NCBI GenBank assembly: GCA_028293745.1
Contig: JAQGOF010000050.1
Span: 1-43,138, forward strand
Direction: 5' to 3'
Source of the DNA: Gammaproteobacteria bacterium
GTDB lineage: Bacteria > Pseudomonadota > Gammaproteobacteria > Steroidobacterales > Steroidobacteraceae
Length of the DNA: 43,138 nt
The number at the start of each line of letters is the position of its first letter. The first letter of the stretch is position 1. This document shows positions 14,321 through 23,741 of this stretch, one piece after another. The notes below the pieces were generated by a model. It worked only from the letters and a program-made list of their open reading frames with translations. It did no database searches and was not told where the DNA came from. Made by a program: the position numbers and the translations under genes.

Positions 14321-15538
14321 TCAGGCGAGCGCGTGGCGGTCACTGGCATCCTCCCGGCCCCTCGCGGCGAGAATCCGCATGATCCGCGCCCGGATCCGCT
14401 GACCGGTGCTCGGCCAAGTGTAGAGATGGGTGGCCTTCTGGTAGCTGCGGCCTCCCAGAGCCTCGCAATGGGTGGGGTCCGCAAGAAGTTTGCAGAGGGC
14501 CTGTGCGAGGGCGCGAGCATCTCCCGGACTCACGAGGTAACCGTTTACCCCCTCATCCACCATGTCCGGTACGGCCCCCACGCGCGTTGCGACCACGGGT
14601 AGCCGGTGCATCATCGCCTCGACGAAAGCAATGCCAAACGGCTCGTGACGAGTGGGGAGGCAGAAGATAGATGACTGCGCGTAGTGCCGCGCCAACTGCT
14701 GCGCTGACACCTGCCCCAGCACCGTGCAGTTTGGAAGATCCACGCTAACGTCCGCGCCGGCAATGGTGAGATGTGCCTTTGGGTAGCGACGCAGCACTTC
14801 TTTGAAGGCATCGAGGAGCTCCGGTCCTCCCTTGCGTTTCCAGTCCACACCGACAAACAAGATTCGCTGATTGCTGTAGCCCGCGTTATCCGGCGGGCCG
14901 CAATGGCTGACGTCGACGTTGCTTCCGGCGTAGACACACTCAACCTTGCTGGCCGGTATGTTGTAGAACCGGGTCAGGTCTGCTGCGACATCAGTGCTGC
15001 GGGTGAACACGACCGCTGCGTTCTCATAGACCGTGCGCTCGAGGGCGAGCCATGCGGGCGACCGAAGTGACCTGCGATCGAAGCCCGGATAGTGCAGATT
15101 CGAGAGGTGGGTGTGATCCGTATAGATGAAATGCGGTACTCCGGGCACGCTCGTGTCATATAGCGACTGCATCTGAAACGAGAATGCGTGGCGCTGCGGG
15201 TCGATGAGCTGCCGCATTGCGTCGTGCAGCCGCGTGAACGCGTAAGTCGTCCGGAAGTAGCCCTCCCGCAGGCTGAGCCGCCGGCGCGCGATCTCCCCGC
15301 CAAATTCCGCCGCAACGTGCCACAGATTCGGAGCGATCCATTCCCGGTGGCGCTTCAGGACCTCGGTGACCGAGAAATTCTCGACCTGGAATTCCGGAAA
15401 GGCCGCCGTCAGCATCCGCTCGATGCTGTCGCGAGTTGGATGAGCGTACGTGCTGACCAGCGCCATTTGCACGGCCGTGTCATACCCGCGGCGCCTGCTT
15501 GCGCCGGCCGTGATTGCTGCTTCACTGGATGTCTGCAT
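14321..15538 (-). CDS. Family 4-type (GT-B) glycosyltransferase
   Basis: The 405-residue product starts at ATG 15538, after a GAGG ribosome site; the frame continues upstream but without family similarity. The C-terminal Rossmann half has the group 1 (GT4) signature: RILFVGVDWKRKGG, the donor-site segment FCLPTRHEPFGIAFVEAM with the E-x7-E pair, then LPVVATRVGAVPDMVDEGVN. The N-terminal half carries an acceptor-side HFIYTDHTHLSNLHYPGF. No signal peptide; probably cytoplasmic or inner-membrane-associated. It would transfer a sugar from a nucleotide-activated donor. It lies 22 bases after the MocR-type regulator on the same strand and is probably cotranscribed with it. Confidence 0.88.
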   Translation of the reverse strand: MQTSSEAAITAGASRRRGYDTAVQMALVSTYAHPTRDSIERMLTAAFPEFQVENFSVTEVLKRHREWIAPNLWHVAAEFGGEIARRRLSLREGYFRTTYAFTRLHDAMRQLIDPQRHAFSFQMQSLYDTSVPGVPHFIYTDHTHLSNLHYPGFDRRSLRSPAWLALERTVYENAAVVFTRSTDVAADLTRFYNIPASKVECVYAGSNVDVSHCGPPDNAGYSNQRILFVGVDWKRKGGPELLDAFKEVLRRYPKAHLTIAGADVSVDLPNCTVLGQVSAQQLARHYAQSSIFCLPTRHEPFGIAFVEAMMHRLPVVATRVGAVPDMVDEGVNGYLVSPGDARALAQALCKLLADPTHCEALGGRSYQKATHLYTWPSTGQRIRARIMRILAARGREDASDRHALA

Positions 15539-15560
15539 GAGCGCATCTACCTCGGGCACG

Positions 15561-17051
15561 TTATGCCGTGATTGCCCGCCGCACGATCTGCAGGCCCAGC
15601 CGTGCGGCAGCGCGGGAAGCACCCGCGAATCCGAAAACCAACCCGCCGCGATCCGTGGCGCCATACTTGGAGAGCGGATGTACCTCGATCCCCGCACGGG
15701 CGCACTCCCCCGCCACCGCACGATCATCCACCCGCCGAGCACCGGCAGCCTTGAAAAGCCCCGTCACATGCAAGCCGGCCCGCGCCGGCCCCAACTCCAA
15801 CACATCGGCTAGAACCTGCGCCTCTTCGAGAAAAGCGCGCCGCCGCTCGTCGTAGATAGCGCGGGTCTTGCGAAGATGGCGTGCCAAGTGGCCCTCCTGT
15901 ATGAATGCCGCCAGCACCCCCTGGGTCAGCATCGCAGTGTGTCCGTCGGCAACATGTTTCGCATCGACAAACGCGCCAACGAGAGATTCCGGCACGATGG
16001 CATAGGCAATCCGCAGTGCGGGGAAGAGAATCTTGTTGAAACTTCCCACGTATATGACACGTCCACTTCCATCTATTCCTTGTAAAGAGGCGATTGGACG
16101 ACCCTCGTACCTGTAGTCGCCGTCATAGTCGTCTTCGACGACGTAGGCATCCGCCTCCAAAGCCCAGCCGAGAAGCTCTCTGCGCCGTTCCAGCGACATC
16201 TCGTAACCCAGCGGGTACTGATGTGCCGGGGTGACGTACGCCAGGCGTGCATGAGGACCCAGTCTTCGCCCCTTGCTCACATCGAGGCCCTGTTCATCGA
16301 CGGGCACAGGCACCACCTGCAGGCCCGCGGCCCGCAAGCAATGCACAGCTGGCTGATAGCCCGGTGTCTCGACCCAAGCCTTGTCACCCTGGTCAGCAAG
16401 AACCTTGCCGGCCAGCTCGACGGCCTGCTGAGTGCTGGTCACGACGATGACCTGGTCCGGCGAACAGCGAGTGGCCCGCATGGCCGATGCGTGTGCGGCA
16501 ATGGCCTCGCGCAATGCCGGCAAGCCGTTACTGGCCCCATAGGCCCAGTAGTCATTGCCAGGCCGGGCGGCCTCGCGATTCAGAAGGCGGTTCCAGACCT
16601 TGCGCGGAAACAGGTTGATGGGCGGCAGTGAAGGCGTGAATGGGATTGCAGCCAGCGGCCGGTAGTGACCGGGGTAGCTCTTCAGATCGCTTGCAAGCCG
16701 GGATGGGTGTCTTTGCGCAACCGCGCGCTTTGTAGCGACCACGGGCGCGCTCAGCAGCGGCAGAGCATCGCGCTCGGGAAGACGTCCAACCACAAAAGTC
16801 CCAGCGCCACGGCGGCGCAAGACGTAGCCATCGGCGACCAGCTGGCTCAGCGCCTCATCAACCGTGTTCCGGGCGACTCCCAGGTCCTTCGCGAGCACGC
16901 GGCTGGAAGGCAGCCGGGCATTCGGTGCCAGTGCGCCGCCGGCGATTGCCACCCGGATCCGCTCGCAAATTCGGACATAAGTGGGCTGGTCCACGGCCCC
17001 TTCGAGGCCAGTGACATCGATCGAGAACACGGAGCTTGCCTGCTTGGCCAT
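15561..17051 (-). CDS. MocR/PdxR-type regulator (GntR DNA-binding domain + aminotransferase domain)
   Basis: The 496-residue protein starts at ATG 17051. Residues about 22-90 form a GntR winged helix (QPTYVRICERIRVAIAGGAL, then SSRVLAKDLGVARNTVDEAL). The rest is a fold-type I aminotransferase domain, with NDYWAYGASNGLPALREAIA, EDDYDGDYRY (306-315) and the PLP-binding Lys340 in VGSFNKILFPALRIAY. MocR proteins use PLP as a ligand and often control vitamin B6, GABA or amino-acid genes, usually from divergent promoters. The divergent neighbour is a frameshifted peptidase at 17131, 79 bases away. The cotranscribed glycosyltransferase is an unusual partner. Target and ligand are unknown. Confidence 0.92.
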   Translation of the reverse strand: MAKQASSVFSIDVTGLEGAVDQPTYVRICERIRVAIAGGALAPNARLPSSRVLAKDLGVARNTVDEALSQLVADGYVLRRRGAGTFVVGRLPERDALPLLSAPVVATKRAVAQRHPSRLASDLKSYPGHYRPLAAIPFTPSLPPINLFPRKVWNRLLNREAARPGNDYWAYGASNGLPALREAIAAHASAMRATRCSPDQVIVVTSTQQAVELAGKVLADQGDKAWVETPGYQPAVHCLRAAGLQVVPVPVDEQGLDVSKGRRLGPHARLAYVTPAHQYPLGYEMSLERRRELLGWALEADAYVVEDDYDGDYRYEGRPIASLQGIDGSGRVIYVGSFNKILFPALRIAYAIVPESLVGAFVDAKHVADGHTAMLTQGVLAAFIQEGHLARHLRKTRAIYDERRRAFLEEAQVLADVLELGPARAGLHVTGLFKAAGARRVDDRAVAGECARAGIEVHPLSKYGATDRGGLVFGFAGASRAAARLGLQIVRRAITA

Positions 17052-17115
17052 TCTCGTAGAATACCGCGCTTGTGCTCGAGACCCGGCCGGTGCCTGCAGA
17101 CGCTGACCTGGTGGT

Positions 17116-17123
17116 AAGGAGGT
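17116..17123 (+). promoter_or_regulatory. Near-perfect ribosome binding site of the broken peptidase
   Basis: AAGGAGGT sits 7 bases before ATG 17131, a near-complete anti-16S match. It fixes the start of the secreted peptidase and indicates that the gene was once well expressed despite the frameshift further on. Confidence 0.75.
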
Positions 17124-17130
17124 ACTCAGC

Positions 17131-18136
17131 ATGAAGCCATTGTTCCTCACTCCCATTCTTTTGAGCTGTGCCGTCGGGCATGCCGCCTCTCTCTCGTTGA
17201 CCCCCTGCAACATCACGGGTCTTACCGAGCCGGCGCGGTGTGGCGCGCTCGATGTGCCCGAGAATCCGCAACGGCCTAAGGGACGCCACCTCTCTATCAG
17301 CGTCGTAATGATTCCCGCAACTGCTGCGCCGGTGCGTCCAGATCCAATCGCCGTAGTGATGGGCGGTCCGGGGGAAGATGCCATCGGGGCAGCTGCGGAT
17401 CTCGCGGCACAGTTTGCGGACCTGCGCAAGGATCATGACCTGCTGCTCGTGGATCAGCGCGGAACGGGCCGGTCAGGCGCGTTGCGCTGTGATTTGTATT
17501 CACCGCAGAACCCTACGGCCAGCCTGCGCGACTTATTCCCCATCGACGCCGTCAAAAGGTGTGAGCAGCAGTTGAGTGAGCGTGCCGACCTGACCCAGTA
17601 CACCTACACCCACTTCGCCAACGATCTCGAGCAGGTTCGGCGCGCGTTGGGTTATGGGCCACTGAATCTCTCGGGCGGATCGTACGGGACGCGAGCTGCG
17701 CAAATATTCATGCGGGCTTTCCCAAACAGCGTTCGCACCGCATATCTCGGCAGCGTGGTACCGATCGACATCGCCATTCCGGGGCCTTTTGCGGCCACAT
17801 TGCAAGCGGCGCTCGAGAGGATGCTGGATGCGTGCTTAACCGATCCCGACTGCAAGGCTGCCTTTCCGAATCTGCGCGCAGAGTTCCGGCAGATGGTGCT
17901 TCGGCTCGATTCAAGCCAGGCGCGCGTAACCATTCCGGGCGGTACAGACACCACCGTGCTCGGTCGGGGCCGCGTCGCCGAGTGGTTTCGGTCGAAGTTA
18001 TACAGGCCCCGCAGTGCTGCGAGCCTGCCCTGGCTGATACAAGATGTACGAGCAGTTTGTCCGCAGTGGGTCCGTGCAGGGATTTCAAGTCTCGCAATGC
18101 GACGCGGTGCCGCGGCCGCCATTCAAGACCCATTGA
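17131..18136 (+). pseudogene. Frameshifted, truncated secreted alpha/beta-hydrolase peptidase (tripeptidyl/prolyl aminopeptidase family)
   Basis: The frame begins with a signal peptide (MKPLFLTPILLSCAVGHA) and carries the family's marks: GGPGEDA oxyanion loop, DQRGTGRSG, and nucleophile elbow NLSGGSYGTRAAQ. Near 18040 the similarity moves from the first frame (ending LPWLIQ) to the +1 frame (from 18044, MYEQFVRSG, then GFQVSQCDAVPR, resembling the relatives' loop before the cap domain end). The shifted frame stops at 18136. The C-terminal third with the catalytic Asp and His is absent from both frames; family members are about 450-500 residues. The unshifted frame runs on to 18243 as an unrelated tail. 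Intact relatives release N-terminal residues or peptides in the periplasm. Confidence 0.75.
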
Positions 18137-18289
18137 GCGCAAGGAGTCCAGGGCCACGGATAAGGGGCCAGTTTGATGCCCTTCGCCTTCAGCCGCGTTG
18201 CGATGGCCCTGCGCAGCCCCAGGCTGTCGGGCCGGCGCTGTGACGACCAGGAGAGGCAGCTCACGGCGCGAGCGGCGGCTCGATTCTCG

Positions 18290-18928
18290 TCAGCTCACGG
18301 TCGTTATCTCCGGAAGCACTTGCGGCGCCAAGCCCCCCATGTCAACGATGAATTGAGCGATGTTGCGTACACCGGCATTCTTCTTCATGTTGGTGAATAC
18401 GAACGGCCGGCTGCCGCGCATCTTGCGCGCATCGCGGTCCATCACTTCCAGCGAGGCGTCCACCAGCGGCGCGAGGTCGATCTTGTTGATGACCAGCAGG
18501 TCGGAGCGGGTAATGCCCGGGCCGCCCTTGCGCGGAATCTTGTCGCCCGCGGATACATCGATCACGTAGATCGTAAGGTCCGCCAGCTCCGGGCTGAAGG
18601 TCGCCGCCAGGTTGTCGCCCCCGCTCTCGACAAAGATCAACTCGAGCTTCGGGAAGCGCTTGACCATCTCGGCCACCGCAGCAAGGTTGATACTGGCGTC
18701 TTCGCGGATTGCGGTGTGAGGGCACCCTCCTGTCTCCACCCCCATGATCCGCTCGGGCACCAGCGCCCCGGCGCGGGTCAGGAATTCGGCATCTTCCTTC
18801 GTATAGATGTCGTTCGTGATTGCGGCCACGTCATAACACTGTGACAGCAGCTTACAGAGCCGCTCCGTCAGTGCTGTCTTTCCGGATCCGACCGGACCGC
18901 CGATACCTACTCGCAATGGACCCGTCAT
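18290..18928 (-). CDS. ureG: Urease accessory GTPase UreG
   Basis: The 212-residue product starts at ATG 18928, whose first bases overlap the ureF stop (ATGA). UreG hydrolyses GTP to drive nickel delivery to apo-urease in complex with UreF and UreD/UreH. Present are the P-loop [15 protein letters not shown] near the N-terminus, the metal-binding [17 protein letters not shown] with the Cys-Pro-His motif, [17 protein letters not shown], and the guanine-specificity NKIDLA. Length and motifs are normal. There is no His-rich N-terminal stretch. It is the last gene of the operon. Confidence 0.97.
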   Translation of the reverse strand: MTGPLRVGIGGPVGSGKTALTERLCKLLSQCYDVAAITNDIYTKEDAEFLTRAGALVPERIMGVETGGCPHTAIREDASINLAAVAEMVKRFPKLELIFVESGGDNLAATFSPELADLTIYVIDVSAGDKIPRKGGPGITRSDLLVINKIDLAPLVDASLEVMDRDARKMRGSRPFVFTNMKKNAGVRNIAQFIVDMGGLAPQVLPEITTVS

Positions 18929-19629
18929 GATCTGAACAACCTCGTGTACTGGGTTTCGTGCAGCAGCGATCCGAGCTCCAGAACGGGCGCCGCCGTGCCC
19001 AGATCCTCGATTTCGCCTGCCATGGCCTGGAGGCACACCCGATCCAGCACGGGAGCCAGGCGTGCTATCGCAATCTGCGCATCGGTCTGCCCCAACGGGA
19101 TCAGTCTCGCGCCGGCGGACACGAGATTTGCAGCAAACGCGTGCAGGTACGCCTGGAGTGCGGGTTCGAGAGCGACGTTCTGCGCGGCGCATGTCAGGGC
19201 GACCGCCGCGCAATGCGATAACGGTCGCTCACCCCACGCCTCGGCAAAGAAATCGAGAAAAGGATGCGGCCACGCGTTGCGCGTGACCTGCAGAAAGGCG
19301 GATCCTTGTTGTCGGCTTTCCAGGGCTGTCTCCGCACTTGCGCGGAAGGCGCCGGACAGTTCGACCAGCTCATCGAGCTTCGCCCATGCGCGGTTTCCGC
19401 TCACATTGCGCCATATGTGAACGAACAGAACCGCGTCTATCCACCCTCCGCCTCTCGTGACAGCGGTCTCGACATAGTCGAGCAAATCCTGCAACCCGCG
19501 CACCGACTGTGCTTCGACGGCCCATTCGAGTCCGTGGCTGTAGCTGAACGCTCCTGTGGGGTAGGACGGCGAGAGCCATGCCAGCAGCCGGTGCAGCGAA
19601 GGGTCATTCACCTGCATGGCCGTGCCCAT
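18925..19629 (-). CDS. ureF: Urease accessory protein UreF
   Basis: UreF couples UreG to the UreD-urease complex during nickel insertion. The helical protein carries the family N-terminus [26 protein letters not shown], and the C-terminal region around [10 protein letters not shown] that contacts UreG. Possible starts are TTG 19635, ATG 19629 and ATG 19617. The last gives the family-typical short leader ([12 protein letters not shown]), and all lie inside the His-rich tail codons of ureE. The stop overlaps the ureG start, so the two are translationally coupled. Confidence 0.95.
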   Translation of the reverse strand: MGTAMQVNDPSLHRLLAWLSPSYPTGAFSYSHGLEWAVEAQSVRGLQDLLDYVETAVTRGGGWIDAVLFVHIWRNVSGNRAWAKLDELVELSGAFRASAETALESRQQGSAFLQVTRNAWPHPFLDFFAEAWGERPLSHCAAVALTCAAQNVALEPALQAYLHAFAANLVSAGARLIPLGQTDAQIAIARLAPVLDRVCLQAMAGEIEDLGTAAPVLELGSLLHETQYTRLFRS

Positions 19630-20098
19630 GCGCAAGGTGATCCATCGGGCCGCTGCTGTGCTGGTATGCGCCGGACTCCGGCGAGAAAGCCTCTTGTAAT
19701 GGTGCGACCGCCGCGCCCAGACCCAACAGCATGTTCGTGATGACCGGGTCGTCGCGGATCACGATCCTGTCAGCTTCCAGCTGCGCGGCAAGATGTCTGT
19801 TTCCGATGTGCCATGCCAATCTGATCAGCGTGGCGGTATCAGGAGCCGTAACTTCCACGAGCGCCTCGGGCGCGGCGTCCACGTGTATGACGCGGCCGTC
19901 GTCGAGCCGCAACCCGTCACCTGCTGCGAGGACAGTGGCGCGGGGAAGATCCAACAGAAAGGTCGTCCCTCGGGATGCAATGTACCGCAGGCGGCGGCGA
20001 TGCCTCTCATCGTACGTGAGGCACAGCGAGTCGATCGCGGTCTCCGGCGCCCAGCTACCTGCTCGCATGATTTCCGTAACGCGTGCCAAAACTGTCAT
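19604..20098 (-). CDS. ureE: Urease nickel metallochaperone UreE
   Basis: The 164-residue product starts at ATG 20098. The N-terminal peptide-binding domain (about 1-75) is followed by a ferredoxin-like metal-binding domain with LAWHIGNRHLAAQL, which holds the conserved nickel-binding His. A short His-rich tail ([11 protein letters not shown]) can bind extra nickel. UreE hands nickel to UreG. It follows ureC by 8 bases and its tail overlaps the ureF start region. Length is normal for UreE proteins with a modest His tail. Confidence 0.96.
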   Translation of the reverse strand: MTVLARVTEIMRAGSWAPETAIDSLCLTYDERHRRRLRYIASRGTTFLLDLPRATVLAAGDGLRLDDGRVIHVDAAPEALVEVTAPDTATLIRLAWHIGNRHLAAQLEADRIVIRDDPVITNMLLGLGAAVAPLQEAFSPESGAYQHSSGPMDHLAHGHGHAGE

Positions 20099-20106
20099 GG
20101 GTGGCC

Positions 20107-21819
20107 TCAGAACAGGAAGTAACGCTGGGCCATCGGCAGCACAGTTGCCGGCGCACAGGTCAGAAGGTTGCCGTCGGCCCGGACCTCGTAGGTCTCGGCA
20201 TCCACCTCGATTTGCGGCGTTGCATCGTTCAGGACCATGCTTCGCTTTCCGATTCCGCCGCGCGTATTCGCTACGGCAACCGCTTTTCGACTGAGACCCA
20301 GACGTGCCGGGCCGCCGTTGTCGATGAACGCGCCGCTGACGAACAGCAGTGACGACTGAATACCCGCAGCGCCCAAAGCGCCAAACATCGGTTGGTAGTG
20401 AACAGGCTGAGGCGTAGGGATGCTGGCGTTGGGGTCGCCCATCGGCGCCGCTGCGATCGAGCCCGCCTTTATAACTAGATCCGGCTTGACTGCGAAAAAC
20501 GCCGGCGACCACACCACCAGGTCAGCCATTTTTCCAACTTCAACCGAACCCACGTAAGGGGAAATGCCATGTGCAATGGCAGGATTGATGGTGTACTTGG
20601 CGATGTAACGTCGCGCGCGAAAGTTATCCGCAATCTGCGAGTCGGGTGCCAGCGGCCCACGCTGACATTTCATCTTGTGGGCCGTCTGCCAGCAGCGGAT
20701 GACGGTCTCGCCAATCCGGCCCATGGCCTGACTGTCCGAGCTCATCATCGAGAACGCGCCTAGATCGTGCAGGATGTCTTCCGCCGCGATCGTCTCCTTG
20801 CGGATGCGGCTCTCCGCGAACGCGACGTCCTCCGCGATCCGCGGGTCCAGATGGTGGCACACCATGAGCATGTCGAGATGCTCATCGAGAGTGTTGGCAG
20901 TATACGGCCGCGTCGGGTTGGTACTCGACGGCAACACGTTCGGCAGGCCGCAGACACGTATGATATCCGGTGCATGGCCACCACCGGCTCCCTCTGTATG
21001 GAACGCATGGACAGTGCGTCCCTTGAACGCGGAAATGGTGCTCTCGACGAAACCCGACTCATTGAGCGTGTCAGTGTGAAGTGTGACCTGCACGTCCAAC
21101 TCGTCGGCGACCGACATGCAACAGTCGATCGCGGCGGGAGTGGTACCCCAATCCTCGTGAAGCTTCAGCCCACAGGCACCGGCGTTGACCATTTCCACGA
21201 GCGCCGCGGGCCGGCTCGCGTTGCCTTTGCCGAATAAGCCGATGTTCATGGGAAAGGATTCGGCTGCCTGCAGCATTCGTGACAGGTGCCACGGGCCCGG
21301 CGTGCACGTCGTTGCGAGAGTCCCGTGTGCGGGGCCCGTCCCGCCACCGAGCATTGTCGTGATTCCTGCGTTGATAGCATGCTCGACCTGTTGCGGACAT
21401 ATGAAGTGGATGTGTGCATCGATGCCACCGGCGGTGACGATCTTGCCCTCGGCGGCAATCACCTCCGTTCCCGGGCCGATGACAATATCCACCCCTGGCT
21501 GCACGTCCGGGTTGCCTGCCTTCCCAATGTGGGTAATGAATCCGTCGCGGATACCGATGTCGGCTTTCACTACTCCCCAATGATCCAGAATGACCGCATT
21601 GGTGATCACGGTGTCCACCGCACCTTCTGCACGGGTGCGCTGACTCTGGCCCATTCCGTCGCGAATGACTTTGCCACCGCCAAATTTCACTTCCTCGCCG
21701 TAGTGAGTCAGATCCTTCTCTACTTGGATCAACAGCTCCGTGTCGGCGAGACGGATACGATCGCCCGTCGTGGGACCGTACATGGCTGCGTAAGAGCGGC
21801 GACTGATTGTGGTTGGCAT
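20107..21819 (-). CDS. ureC: Urease alpha (catalytic) subunit
   Basis: The 570-residue protein is full length and all active-site features are present: [10 protein letters not shown] (nickel ligands His136 and His138), the carbamylated Lys219 in [10 protein letters not shown], later His ligands in TLHTDTLN and [15 protein letters not shown], and the mobile-flap MVCHHLD with its Cys-His pair. With UreA and UreB it forms the cytoplasmic nickel enzyme hydrolysing urea to ammonia and carbamate. It is separated from ureB by 10 bases. No disruption is seen, so the enzyme should be active if nickel is supplied. Confidence 0.98.
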   Translation of the reverse strand: MPTTISRRSYAAMYGPTTGDRIRLADTELLIQVEKDLTHYGEEVKFGGGKVIRDGMGQSQRTRAEGAVDTVITNAVILDHWGVVKADIGIRDGFITHIGKAGNPDVQPGVDIVIGPGTEVIAAEGKIVTAGGIDAHIHFICPQQVEHAINAGITTMLGGGTGPAHGTLATTCTPGPWHLSRMLQAAESFPMNIGLFGKGNASRPAALVEMVNAGACGLKLHEDWGTTPAAIDCCMSVADELDVQVTLHTDTLNESGFVESTISAFKGRTVHAFHTEGAGGGHAPDIIRVCGLPNVLPSSTNPTRPYTANTLDEHLDMLMVCHHLDPRIAEDVAFAESRIRKETIAAEDILHDLGAFSMMSSDSQAMGRIGETVIRCWQTAHKMKCQRGPLAPDSQIADNFRARRYIAKYTINPAIAHGISPYVGSVEVGKMADLVVWSPAFFAVKPDLVIKAGSIAAAPMGDPNASIPTPQPVHYQPMFGALGAAGIQSSLLFVSGAFIDNGGPARLGLSRKAVAVANTRGGIGKRSMVLNDATPQIEVDAETYEVRADGNLLTCAPATVLPMAQRYFLF

Positions 21820-21829
21820 TGCGGCAGCC

Positions 21830-22165
21830 CTACGTGCGCGGCGGGTCCTGACCCGCGGTATCCAGCGGCCCCATGACCTGAGCGCGAAAGCCGATGACCT
21901 GCCGCATCCCGGAGTACGGTATGAGCCTGACCTGCCGCGTCTGCCCCGGCTCGAAGCGGATGGCCGTCCCCGAGGGAATGTCCAGGCGCATTCCGCGGCT
22001 CGCGCCGCGATCGAAGCCGAGTGCCGGATTCACCTCGAAGAAATGGTAGTGACTGCCGACCTGAATGGGGCGGTCGCCCGTATTGGCAACAGAGAGCTCG
22101 ATGCTGGCGCGATCGGCGTTCAACGTGATCTCGCCATCGAGCGTGAGGATTTCACCGGGAATCAT
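21830..22165 (-). CDS. ureB: Urease beta subunit
   Basis: The 111-residue product begins [16 protein letters not shown] and has the beta-sandwich signature [40 protein letters not shown] and the C-terminal [13 protein letters not shown]. It is a structural subunit of the (UreABC)3 trimer. It is a separate gene, not fused to ureA as in Helicobacter. Its start overlaps the ureA end by 14 bases, implying translational coupling. Confidence 0.97.
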   Translation of the reverse strand: MIPGEILTLDGEITLNADRASIELSVANTGDRPIQVGSHYHFFEVNPALGFDRGASRGMRLDIPSGTAIRFEPGQTRQVRLIPYSGMRQVIGFRAQVMGPLDTAGQDPPRT

Positions 22166-22478
22166 CCGGGCTCCTGAAGCGAATGGGCTGATGAACGGTG
22201 ACGAGCTTGGTTCCGTCCGGGAAGGTCGCCTCGACCTGGATCTCCTCGATCATCTCGGCCACGCCGTCCATGACCTGCTCGCGAGTCAACACTTTCGCGC
22301 CGGCCTGCATCAGGTCCGCCACCGTGTTGCCGTCGCGAGCCCCTTCGACAACCGCGTCAGTAATCAATGCAACAGCCTCGGGATGATTCAGTTTGACGCC
22401 CCGTTCCAGGCGCCTGCGTGCCACCATCGCGGCAGCTGCCACCAGCAGTTTGTCCTTTTCCCGAGGCGTCAGTCGCAT
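22152..22478 (-). CDS. ureA: Urease gamma subunit
   Basis: The 108-residue product starts at ATG 22478. It begins [20 protein letters not shown] and continues with [41 protein letters not shown] and the end of the subunit, [18 protein letters not shown]. These are the usual UreA landmarks at the usual length. A longer in-frame start lies upstream inside ureD, but the family starts here. The gap to ureD is 32 bases and includes a GGGGGTT tract near the ribosome-site position. Confidence 0.97.
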   Translation of the reverse strand: MRLTPREKDKLLVAAAAMVARRRLERGVKLNHPEAVALITDAVVEGARDGNTVADLMQAGAKVLTREQVMDGVAEMIEEIQVEATFPDGTKLVTVHQPIRFRSPDDSR

Positions 22479-22510
22479 TCGTCGAACCCCCAACTTATAT
22501 TTGTTCGTTC

Positions 22511-23383
22511 CTAACAGTGCCAGACACGCGGCAGACGCGGCGGCAACCCGCCGGCGGACTGTCGAATGCCGCAAATCAGCTCCATCACGGCAGAGCGCAA
22601 CCGGGCAGGATCGTCGGCGAGCAGTCGCACGAGGAGCAATCCATCCAGCGCCGTGGCCGCCGCGGTGATCGACCTTGGGTTCTCCCGCAGGATCCTGCTA
22701 TCGCTCAGTAGCTGGCGTGCTGCGGCGAGCTGCCGCGCGATGTCGTCTCCGACGTATACAAGAGTAGAGCAAGCAACCGCTGTGCCAAATCCGAACCGGT
22801 CCGCCCGCAACCCTGTTATGCCTGAGGGCATATGGAGCGCATCGGCCCAGATGAGACGGCCGTCGCGACGGATGCGCCAGGCATCATGAAGAAAGCCCGT
22901 GTCGAAGCACTCGCCCATCGCGGTCCGGCCCAGAACCAGGCTCTCCACGGCAAGCAACCGCCCCCGGCGCGAGACTTCAGCCTGAAATCCGCGTCGCAGG
23001 CGCGCGCCATTGAAAAGGATCGTCTCCTGCGCAAGCCATTCCCCCCAGGACCCGGCTTCAACTGTCATGCCGATATCAATCTTCGCTGCGCTGTCGTGCG
23101 CCAGGGCCCGGTAAATCTTTTCGGCCGCTTGAGTTGTGACCGTGACACGCGCTCCGGGCCGCACCTCGACGTCGATGCGGACCCTATCCCCTCCCGTGAG
23201 GCCGCCACTCGTCGTGAGTAGCACCGCCTGGACGAGATCATTGGCTTCCGGCTCGGGAAACAGAACACGGCACGGCGCACGCTGATAAAGGTCAGCAAGA
23301 ACCGTATGCCCGTCCGGCCGCGCTTTGAATTCGATTCGCGCGGCTCCGCAAGCCCTCTCATGTGTCAACGCCGCGGCATTCAA
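22511..23383 (-). CDS. ureD: Urease accessory protein UreD (UreH)
   Basis: UreD binds apo-urease and provides the path for nickel from the UreF-UreG complex. The 290-residue product has the conserved [32 protein letters not shown], and [20 protein letters not shown]. Translation appears to start at TTG 23383 after GGGTGA; no in-frame ATG gives a complete N-terminus. It is the first gene of the seven-gene operon, whose promoter must lie in 23384-23460, shared with the divergent urtE remnant. Confidence 0.95.
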   Translation of the reverse strand: MNAAALTHERACGAARIEFKARPDGHTVLADLYQRAPCRVLFPEPEANDLVQAVLLTTSGGLTGGDRVRIDVEVRPGARVTVTTQAAEKIYRALAHDSAAKIDIGMTVEAGSWGEWLAQETILFNGARLRRGFQAEVSRRGRLLAVESLVLGRTAMGECFDTGFLHDAWRIRRDGRLIWADALHMPSGITGLRADRFGFGTAVACSTLVYVGDDIARQLAAARQLLSDSRILRENPRSITAAATALDGLLLVRLLADDPARLRSAVMELICGIRQSAGGLPPRLPRVWHC

Positions 23384-23457
23384 GGTTCACCCATTCGCGG
23401 GATGATCTCACGCTGATGCACCGTTTTAGCACGCAACTCGGCTGACGCGCACCAGTC

Positions 23458-23655
23458 TTGTGCAAAAAGAAGCCGATCCAACGAGCTCATGGCCGTCGGT
23501 ACCTGGCGATCGGCAGAGCGCTGGTCATCGACCCCACTCTACTGATTCTCGATGAGCCGGCAGAAGGTATCCAGCCCAACATCGTCCACGAGATCGGCGA
23601 CGTGATCATCCACCTTCGGGCCGCGGGCCTGACGGTCTTGCCGTCTGACCAACCG
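23458..23655 (+). pseudogene. Remnant of urea ABC transporter ATP-binding subunit (urtE-like)
   Basis: About 65 codons resemble the central part of UrtE: RRYLAIGRALVIDPTLL (the region after the ABC signature), the Walker B segment LILDEPAEGIQPNIVHEIGD and VIIHLRAAGLTVLP. The Walker A part, the LSGGQ signature (now RAHGRR) and the C-terminus are gone; after about 23655 the frame has no similarity. UrtE energises high-affinity urea uptake and is often encoded just upstream of ureD. Here the remnant is divergent from ureD, implying rearrangement and loss of the transporter. Confidence 0.7.
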
Positions 23656-23691
23656 CCAAAGCGGATCTTAACAGGTGTTGCTCAACCGGGT

Positions 23692-23721
23692 GGCTACGAT
23701 TCGTGGGAACGAATCGTAGCC
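23692..23721. repeat. Perfect inverted repeat, 13-bp arms, 4-base loop
   Basis: GGCTACGATTCGT (23692-23704) and ACGAATCGTAGCC (23709-23721) are exact reverse complements around GGGA. The element ends 20 bases before the cytochrome c start at 23742. No T-run follows on either strand, so it does not look like an intrinsic terminator. It could be a cruciform-type operator, an mRNA leader hairpin controlling the cytochrome gene, or the scar of a palindromic repeat family. A 26-base perfect pairing is very unlikely by chance. Confidence 0.75.
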
Positions 23722-23741
23722 AACATCGGTGAGAACTTCGC

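Noticed and set aside
23384..23460. Sigma-54/NtrC nitrogen control site upstream of ureD
   Set aside because: I looked for GG-N10-GC and paired TGCACC/GGTGCA elements; only an isolated GGTGCA half-site is present.
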